Assembly (NCBI GenBank): GCA_000310025.1
Contig: FN649755.1
Coordinates: 1,182,429 to 1,246,428 of the forward strand
DNA: 64,000 nucleotides
Origin: Ectocarpus siliculosus
Lineage: Eukaryota > Sar > Phaeophyceae > Ectocarpales > Ectocarpaceae
Direction of reading: 5' to 3'
Numbering within the stretch: the stretch's first letter is position 1; each line of letters begins with the position of its first letter. Under the pieces are notes generated by a model, which searched no databases, was not told where the DNA came from, and saw only the letters and a program-made list of their open reading frames with translations. Position numbers and translations under genes: made by a program. Positions 58,323 through 64,000 of the stretch are shown piece after piece.

Positions 58323-58522
58323 AGGGAACGCCGCGCCCGCTCTACGCTCGATGGCGCCGTCGAGAAGAAATTCGAGCCGCTGCTGCTACCGCCAAACATC
58401 GACCCCATCACCCCCGCCCAGCCTGCATCGGCGGCGGCGGCGGCGGCGGCCGCGGCCGGGCTCAAGGCCACGTCCCCGCTCCGCGAAGACGACTCCGACG
58501 CTGCTGGCGTTGCGGTCCGGCG
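58323..58522 (+). CDS. candidate internal exon with an alanine run
   Basis: A strong acceptor (TGTTCTCCCCGCAG) precedes an open frame: RERRARSTLDGAVEKKFEPL, then LLPPNIDPITPAQPAS, a run of alanines from a GGC/GCG repeat, and GLKATSPLREDDSDAAGVAV. The donor is probably GTGGGT at 58523. Codons outside the alanine run do not look like simple repeat. An older copy of the sequence before the acceptor is near 58165-58200 (CCTTATTCTCCCCCACACG). No homologue in the window confirms it and I recognise no family. The 314-codon frame around it is mostly repeat and not believed. Confidence 0.4.
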
Positions 58523-58671
58523 GTGGGTGTTGAGAGGCAAGAACCGGGATTCCGGGGTCGTGGTGGTCGTGGTGGTCGTGGTGGTTGGTTGGTTGGTGAT
58601 AGCGTGGTCGTCGCGCGAACGGCGATCCGAATGTATCGGGGCGAAGAAGGAGAAAGATGTTTGTGAGCGAC

Positions 58672-58700
58672 GGGCGGCGGCGGCGGCGGCGGCGGCGGCG
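58672..58700. repeat. GGC trinucleotide run (others at 58429-58452; CAG run at 58867-58896)
   Basis: These are pure trinucleotide repeats. They give alanine, glycine, serine or glutamine runs depending on frame and are the reason for the long frames here. Confidence 0.9.
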
Positions 58701-58900
58701 GGGATTATTTGCACCAAATGCAGCATCAGTTTCCGGGTTGATAGGATGTTGAGGGGAGAACAAGTTCCCAGGGGAGTGTTCGTGTGGGGGGGGTCAGGGG
58801 GGGGGGGGCGGTCGTTGAACAGGGCGAACCACATCAAGACGACAAGACCAGATTTGTGTACAACAACAACAGCAGCAGCAGCAGCAGCAGCAGCAGTAAC

Positions 58901-60747
58901 CGCAGGAGGAGGACCAGGGGGAAGGTGAAGCATGCGAAGGTCGGAACTAACCGTAGTTTACTCCCATGCTGGTCGACAGTTCGCGTACTTCTGCATAGTT
59001 TAGGCCACTATTCAAGGCCGCTATTTAGAATTTGTGTTGTATGGTCGAAGGGAAAACACCGGTATTTTATATCGGGTGTTCAAACCACGGTTGAGACAAC
59101 TTGAACATGTCATCTATGCCAAGCGAGTTCACAGGCCTCCAAAAAGCAAACCGGCCACAAAAAGGGGGCATTAAACAGGAAATCTACTGCTGTAGCTTGC
59201 TCCTACTTGCTGGTCGAACGTTCCCGTAGTCGTGTCTGCGTCAATCGCGCATCCGATTTCGGGACGAAATTCCTCTGTGGATTCCAACCCCAACCTTACA
59301 GTAACCCCCGAAACTCCACCGATGCCATACTTTATCCAGCATACTTGCTTAACACAAAATTGCACAGGTTACTGGTTCTCGTCTGCGGCACCCCCATTCC
59401 TGTTTGCGGGCGGTTTCGTGGCCACCGCCCGATATCCCCGTGGGAGGGGGAGAGCGGGAAACTTTGTTTGATTCACCCATGCGGAAGAAGCAAGTATCCA
59501 AAACAAAAAAATGAACACCATATAGTACGAGAGTATATAGTTGGCACGCACCCCGGGGCTAATTTGAATACAGTCGGCGGTCCTCTGTAGCGGTACCCTG
59601 GATGGCGGAAATCTCCTGATTAACGGCTCCGAAATCGCTTGGCGCAAATGTATCTCTCAGCACAATCGCTATCAGGAATAGCGGCACTGCCCTGAATGAC
59701 GGCACCAACACCTCTTGCCACTAACTACCGCTAGTGAGGACCGCCGACTGTACATAAATACCATATTATGTCCCGAACATGTAGGGGATTGTGGGGTTCA
59801 ATCAGGTGATTGTGAGAGGGTCGTTGTGAACTGAAAAATATGGACGAGGGGCACTGGCATGGCTGTGAACTGGAGATGGACGAACGGAAGCGTAAAATAT
59901 TGGTTCACGCAGTCTACGCAGATTCTTCTCAGTAGGCAGTGTACTGGAGATGGATTCACGGAAGCGTAACATATTGGTTGAAGTCGTCTACGCTGGTGTT
60001 TTCAACTAAATAAGCAAACATGCTGGAGAGGGCATAGAAATATGGCTCAGTTAGTCAGGGTTAGGGTTGGGTACCCAGCGTGGGTGCTGGGGTGTCGCTC
60101 ACGAACACACCTGAACACGACGACGAGCTACCGCTTAGCGCCCGCGAAGCACGGGCCTCGTCAGCAGCAGCACCTGCACCAACAGAAGGTCAACGCCGGG
60201 ATAACGTAAAGTTGGATTTTTAACCAATCAAGTAACGACGACCGCAGGAAGGGGTGGCCCCCTGCCCAAGCTGGAGGAAAACGACACAAGTGCTGTGAGC
60301 GCTGATTTGAAGTTGGCGGTATGTTCGCCCTATATATTTATTGTGGCAACAGTCCCCCCATTTTTCGTGGTGAGACGTGCGGTGCTACACTGTTCAGTGA
60401 ATATAGAGTACCAGACTTTTCCGTGTACTTTGTCGTACATCCAGGGTCACACAGGGGGTGAACACCAGGGCGTTTTTGGTGTTGTCATGTATTTTTCGTG
60501 CCCCACCTTCCGCGCGCGGTGCGTGCTGAAGTGCAGACGAAGACGAAGACGAGATCAACAGCAATCAAACCATGAAGACAAGTCAACGACATGACTGACC
60601 CTCAAACGCAGCACAGATACAACGGTCCCCTATGGCAAGGTGGGGCCCTAGGTCACAACCAGATGAGGAGTGGAATACCTACGATGCGATACGTGGGGCT
60701 ACCAACCCCAATTCAGGTATGGACAAATGCGGAGTTGTATTCGACAC
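58901..60747. other. intergenic, nothing supported
   Basis: A 127-codon plus frame at 59207-59590 has no motif or splice support. GTCAGGGTTAGGGTTGGG near 60056 is a short telomere-like stretch. A 24-bp match (TTTATTGTGGCAACAGTCCC, followed by C) near 60338 recurs with two changes near 50747. Confidence 0.45.
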
Positions 60748-60936
60748 CAACAAATCCCTATTCCACCACGGTCTTCCACTGTCACCTTCACCGCCATCAG
60801 CACCGGCGTCAGCACTGGCAGCAGCAGCGGCAGAAGCATCATCGCCATCGTCTGGCGGCTTCGCGTAGGCCATCTCCCAGATCTTGTTGGCCCTGGACAT
60901 GTAGCGCCCGGCCTCTTCGTCGTCCCCCTTTTTTCG
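60748..60936 (-). CDS. candidate exon, acidic and alanine-rich
   Basis: On the minus strand a frame open after a TGA reads RKKGDDEEAGRYMSRANKIW, EMAYAKPPDDGDDASAAAAA, SADAGADGGEGDSGRPWWNR and DLL. It runs into a possible donor (GTGTCG) at 60747. The mixed start (RYMSRANKIWEMAYA) looks like real protein; the rest is low complexity. The acceptor is unclear and the ATG at 60900 could be a start. No copy elsewhere supports it and I recognise no family. Confidence 0.3.
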
Positions 60937-61050
60937 TCATGAAAAAAAAAAAAAGGGCCGAAAGTTGAGCCATCGTCGTGGATTCGTGAAGAAACCGAGC
61001 TCCGAGAATCTATTTAGGGGGGGGTGGACAGTATCTTGAGCAGCTCACAG

Positions 61051-61275
61051 TACCGTATACGACACACGATACCACACCGCCTGGACCGATTTTCAAAGCT
61101 CGATTACTTCACGACGAAGAGGATACATAAACGAAACGATACGTTTTCGGAGAGCTCTCTCTCGACCAGACGGCTTCAATGCCGCCGTCTTCGGCGCCGC
61201 GACTCTCTTTGCTGTTGATAAACCGAGCTACGAAAATCGGTACAGGGGGTGCGTTATCTTGTGTCGTATACGGCA
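61051..61275. mobile_element. complete MITE with long terminal inverted repeats
   Basis: Left end TA then CCGTATACGACAC; right end GTGTCGTATACGG then CA. The terminal inverted repeats are about 55 bp and include CTGGACCGATTTTCAAAGCT on the left and AGCTACGAAAATCGGTACAG on the right. Length is 225 bp. A TA target site, altered to CA at the right, fits a Tc1/mariner-like MITE. A further right-half remnant lies just before it (60985-61045). Confidence 0.85.
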
Positions 61276-61658
61276 CGTGCCACGCGTCTACTTCGTACTC
61301 GGGGCCCGCACGAAAACAATCATCCAGACCTTGTGGCTGTCGTGTGCGACACGCTTGCACCACACCGACGCCGTATGCATCGTTTCATCAAGGAACAAAA
61401 AGTCAGAAAGCATCCCCGGGCTCTGTCCTCTCTACGACACAAGAGGACACAGCCCTCGATGGGCTCAACACACAACACACAACACGCACTGCTGCAAACG
61501 GACCGCCTTAGCGAGATTAACAAGATCGCGAGAAACATAGAACAGGGAGTGGGGACGCAGACCCCCATGCCCTCAAACCCTAACCCCTATACCCCAACTT
61601 TCCCCGATTGCATGCTTCATCCAACATGTTTACGTCATCACAAAAACCCTGCCAAGGC

Positions 61659-61795
61659 TACCGTAGGTTGCATAACGTAAGATATCACGCTCCCCTGGAC
61701 CGATTTTCAAAGCTCGATTACTCCGCGACGTACGAGGACGTCGAAATCAAAGGGTACATATGATTTCGGGACGCTCTCGACGGGGACGGCGGTGT
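61659..61795 (+). mobile_element. partial MITE, left half
   Basis: It starts TA then CCGTAGGTTGCATAACG, followed by CTGGACCGATTTTCAAAGCT and CGAAATCAAAGGGTAC. It breaks off shortly before the TPR exon donor at 61813, so it lies in the downstream intron of that exon or beyond the gene. Confidence 0.75.
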
Positions 61796-61813
61796 GTGCT
61801 GCTCTAAACCCAC

Positions 61814-61938
61814 CCGCGAGCTGTACACGAGAGAGAGATTGTGGAGGCTGAAGGCCACGTCCTTGTGGTCGGAACCCAGGCGCTCGAGGCGTATCTCCAG
61901 CGCGCGGCGGTGAAGCGGCTCGGCGTGCTCGATCTCTC
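61814..61938 (-). CDS. single TPR exon (kinesin-light-chain/NB-ARC-TPR type)
   Basis: On the minus strand, acceptor TTATTCTCAG and donor GTGGGT bound 125 nt encoding EIEHAEPLHRRALEIRLERL, then GSDHKDVAFSLHNLSLVYSS and R. This matches the 42-residue TPR of kinesin light chain and NB-ARC-TPR proteins (A.PL..RAL.I....LG.DH.DVA.SL.NL...Y). TPRs bind partner proteins; in brown algae NB-ARC-TPR genes are candidate immune receptors with one TPR per exon. The exon is one base short of the expected 126, so its two phases differ (phase 1 in, phase 0 out), suggesting a lost base or a shifted border. No neighbouring TPR exon was found; MITEs and repeats surround it. It may be a stray shuffled exon or part of a decayed gene. 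Confidence 0.75.
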
Positions 61939-61949
61939 CTGAGAATAAC

Positions 61950-62298
61950 GCACACCCACAGTTGACAGCGACAATGATAACGGCAACGACAGCGACAATG
62001 ATAACGACAACAACGCCACGGGACGAGGGGGGGGGAAACACGCATGCACGTGAGAAAAACAACACATCCACACGACAGCGACAACGACGACGACAACGAC
62101 AACGACAACAACAAAAACGCCCCGGGACGAGGGGGGGAAACACGCATGCATGTGAGAACCCCTCTGTGTGATGTGTGACCATGGGTCATAGCGCTGATTA
62201 TTGGGGTGAAGACGGGAAAAAAAAAAGAGAGAGAGAGAAACAGACATCGACCACGAGACCCCGTCAACAAGGGATGAGATGGGGAAAACACGCATGCA
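61950..62298. repeat. CGACAA-type simple repeat and three G-rich units
   Basis: Runs of GACAACGACAACGACAACAA and similar alternate with units of GGGACGAGGGGGGG then AAACACGCATGCA (near 62017, 62122 and, diverged, 62262). The last unit touches the left end of the MITE at 62299. Confidence 0.75.
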
Positions 62299-62523
62299 TA
62301 CCGCAGGTTGCATAAGATATCACACCCCCTGGACCGATTTTCAAAGCTCGAGTACTCCACGACGAAGAGGATGCCGAAATCGAAGGATACGTTTTGGGAA
62401 AGCTCTCGACGAGACGGTTCTAACGCCTTCCGCCATTTTCGGCATCATCACTGCTTTTCCTGCCGAGAAATCGAGCTTCGAAAATCGGTCCAGGGGGTGT
62501 GATATCTTGTGCAACCTACGGTA
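62299..62523. mobile_element. complete MITE, best-preserved copy
   Basis: Left end TA then CCGCAGGTTGCATAAGATAT; right end ATATCTTGTGCAACCTACGG then TA. The inverted repeats extend about 55 bp through CCCCCTGGACCGATTTTC and CGAAAATCGGTCCAGGGGG to CTCGA/TCGAG. Length is 225 bp, with TA on both sides as the likely target site. There is no coding capacity. Confidence 0.9.
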
Positions 62524-62696
62524 TGCGGGTCACAACTCTACGAACTCAACCTACTACATTACATTACGTGTTTCACCACAAATCCTACAACCTTGGAGAA
62601 CGTTGCCCACACTCTCCTCTGAGGGAGTAGTCTCTCGGACCGTAGCCTACGCAGCAAAATTGATTAAGCAAGCATATGGGATGAAGTATTCAATCC

Positions 62697-62757
62697 GTGC
62701 TTTAGGGTTAGGGCTAGGGATGGGGATAGGGTCTGCGTGCCCCCTCCCTGTTATTTT
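62697..62757 (+). repeat. TTAGGG-like dispersed stretch, third copy
   Basis: TTTAGGGTTAGGGCTAGGG is followed by GGGATAGGGTCTGCGTGCCC and CCTCCCTGTT. The same core (ATAGGGTCTGCGTRC...CCTGTTCTAT) is at 24090 and 54806; those two also share TCTCGCGAAA(T/G)GCGGTC downstream. Confidence 0.7.
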
Positions 62758-63046
62758 TCTAGACACTCTTAAATCCTGCGTGGGAGGTCCCTCTCGGAGC
62801 GATGTCGATGTCGCCAACGCTCCGAGCCACGAGGAAGCGTGCAACGTTACGAGGGACCTAAAGCCCGTCTTCCACGAGGCTTCCTCGGATCGTTGACCGT
62901 GAATTTTGTCCGAGAGGGATGCGAGGGCGTGCCCTCGCACACCTCTCACTCTTCACTTATGTCCCCATCTCATCTATAGTAGAGAGTCTGCCTCTTTACC
63001 GAGCATCACAGTCTGTCGGTGATCATACACACCGCCCCATATCTGT

Positions 63047-63135
63047 GGCCGTTGCCTGAGTGGAACGCCTGTCAAGACAGCGTTGGAGATTCGCACCTCC
63101 CTGCGGTGTTCTTGAGTTCAAACCCTTACTGGCGT
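63047..63135 (+). pseudogene. tRNA-Leu/Ser-like sequence
   Basis: An A-box-like TTGCCTGAGTGG and a B-box-like GAGTTCAAACCC are spaced as in a type II tRNA. A possible variable arm lies between them (GGAG...CTCC). CTGT/ACAG could form a short anticodon stem around CAAG. The 5' seven bases (GTGGCCG) do not pair with the 3' end (ACTGGCG), so it is probably a pseudogene or the head of a SINE rather than a working tRNA. Confidence 0.4.
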
Positions 63136-63511
63136 CAGCGGCAGAATTTGTCAAAGATTACTCCGATCTTACGGCACCGCTTGCGGAATTGACCCGGAAG
63201 AGTTTTGTCAAATGTGCGAGTTGTAAAAAGGCTCGGGATCCAGCACAAGATGCAGCACTTCAAACCCTCAAAGATGCTTTGTCCGCGAAACACTTGTCCA
63301 TGGTGTGTCCCAGTTGTTTCTGACAAGTTGGGTGGGTGCATTTCGGCCGTCCTTTGCCTTCAGCGGTACCGCCACCCTTTTTGCACAAGTGTTTCACGGA
63401 CAGGGCACCTTTGACGGTTTGAAATGCTGCATCTTGTGCTGGACCCCATGCCTTTTTTAAACTCGCGAAAAAACTGGGACACACGATCGACAAGTGTTTC
63501 ACGCATACCAA
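63130..63511 (+). mobile_element. Ty3/gypsy retrotransposon Pol fragment with gag zinc-knuckle remnants
   Basis: The plus frame to 63323 reads AAEFVKDYSDLTAPLAELTR, then K, and later AQDAALQTLKDALSA. This matches the stretch between reverse transcriptase and RNase H in Ty3/gypsy Pol (F...YS.LT.PL..LT.K, then Q.AF..LK.AL). The expected bulky residues before the Q are missing. On the minus strand 63343-63287 reads KCTHPTCQKQLGHTMDKCF, a zinc-knuckle-like C/H pattern; KKLGHTIDKCF occurs on the plus strand near 63470-63500. A PAQDAA.QT.K.ALS.KHL block is on both strands (plus 63235-63295, minus 63445-63385). The arrangement is rearranged and inverted, not a functional element. Confidence 0.65.
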
Positions 63512-63599
63512 GGGCGAACACAGAAAAGTGAAAACGACACCTAACCCCTACAGAGGTCGAAATAGAATAAAAATCAGTGGTGTCGCAATTGCGAGCAAA

Positions 63600-64000
63600 G
63601 TTAAAAATTGAATGTTTTTTTTAACTTTTTTGTACTTGATTTTAGTATACCGCCCCCCCCCGCCCTGAGCGCCTCTGGAGGAGGGTTACGTGTCGGGAAA
63701 TATTTTTGTTTACCCTTGCGCATACGAGAAAAAGGGTCACGAAAAAAACTCTCCTCTTACAACACACACACAAGACAACGACAACGACAACGGTCAGGGG
63801 GGGGGGGGGGGAGCCTGGGGGAAAACCTGGGAAGGCGAGGAAAAATACCTTCAAAAACATTAAAAAAAATAAAAAAAGGGGTTTTCAAAAAAAAAAATTT
63901 TTAAACAATGAAAAAAAAAAAAAAAAAAGGTAGGGGGGGGGGTTCCCAAAAAAAAAACCGGGCCCCCCAAACCCAAAACCTACACCTGAAAAACCCTGGG
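63600..64000. other. homopolymer-rich tail, probably poor sequence at a contig end
   Basis: Runs of C, G, A and T become frequent after 63630 and dominate after 63800 (for example 14 G near 63800 and 18 A near 63910). The final bases are almost only A, C and G runs. No biological feature explains it. Low base quality or a consensus collapse at the contig edge is most likely. Confidence 0.55.

Noticed and set aside
57984-58928. 314-codon open frame on the plus strand
   Set aside because: Most of it is GGC, GTGGTC and CAG simple repeat or the A/T-rich stretch before a splice acceptor. Only 58323-58522 is kept as a possible exon.

Overview
This window looks like nuclear DNA of a stramenopile alga, most likely a brown alga. 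The strongest reason is two blocks of tandem EsV-1-7 cysteine-histidine repeats (C-x4-C-x16-C-x2-H spacing), a family named from an Ectocarpus virus gene and expanded in brown algae. Supporting reasons are very sparse coding DNA, short exons bounded by GT-AG signals (donors are mostly GTGAGT or GTGAGC), many simple repeats and MITE-like elements, and a lone kinesin-light-chain-type TPR exon of the kind brown algae carry in NB-ARC-TPR genes. No intact long open reading frame with a recognisable family is present. The longest frames (about 300 codons) are low-complexity or repeat-derived. Species-level identity cannot be read from the window.

Layout. 0-13 kb: the last two exons of a small membrane-protein gene on the minus strand (1755-2215), then non-coding DNA with a 2.3-kb element bearing terminal inverted repeats (6034-8319) and several tandem repeats. 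13.6-17.1 kb: the best gene model, four phase-compatible exons on the plus strand for an unrecognised membrane protein of about 290 residues, with a MITE in intron 2, a tRNA-like sequence in intron 3 and a broken duplicate of its last exon just downstream. 17.4-27 kb: mostly repeats, including the first copy of a poly-C-ended repeat and a candidate terminal exon at 23.4 kb. 27.2-27.6 kb: a second, inverted copy of the 2-kb gene. 29.7-31.6 kb: candidate exons of another membrane protein.

32.7-52.6 kb is dominated by a large, old, diverged inverted duplication (palindrome) centred near 40.44 kb. At least nine anchors pair colinearly between the arms. Each arm carries, reading outward from the centre, remnants of the same multi-exon gene and then an EsV-1-7 repeat gene. 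Each also holds, antisense, a BED-finger-like transposase fragment. The right arm keeps better reading frames for the multi-exon gene. Both EsV-1-7 copies are damaged by frameshifts or stops. The right arm has gained two poly-C-ended repeats (45.6-46.9 kb) and about 3.3 kb near 48-51 kb.

52.6-64 kb: tandem repeats (a 190-bp family, then an 80-bp array of eight units), two candidate exons (58.3 and 60.8 kb), a cluster of MITEs with terminal inverted repeats and apparent TA target sites, the TPR exon, a Ty3/gypsy Pol fragment with zinc-knuckle remnants, and a final 400 bases of homopolymer-rich, poor-looking sequence suggesting a contig end.
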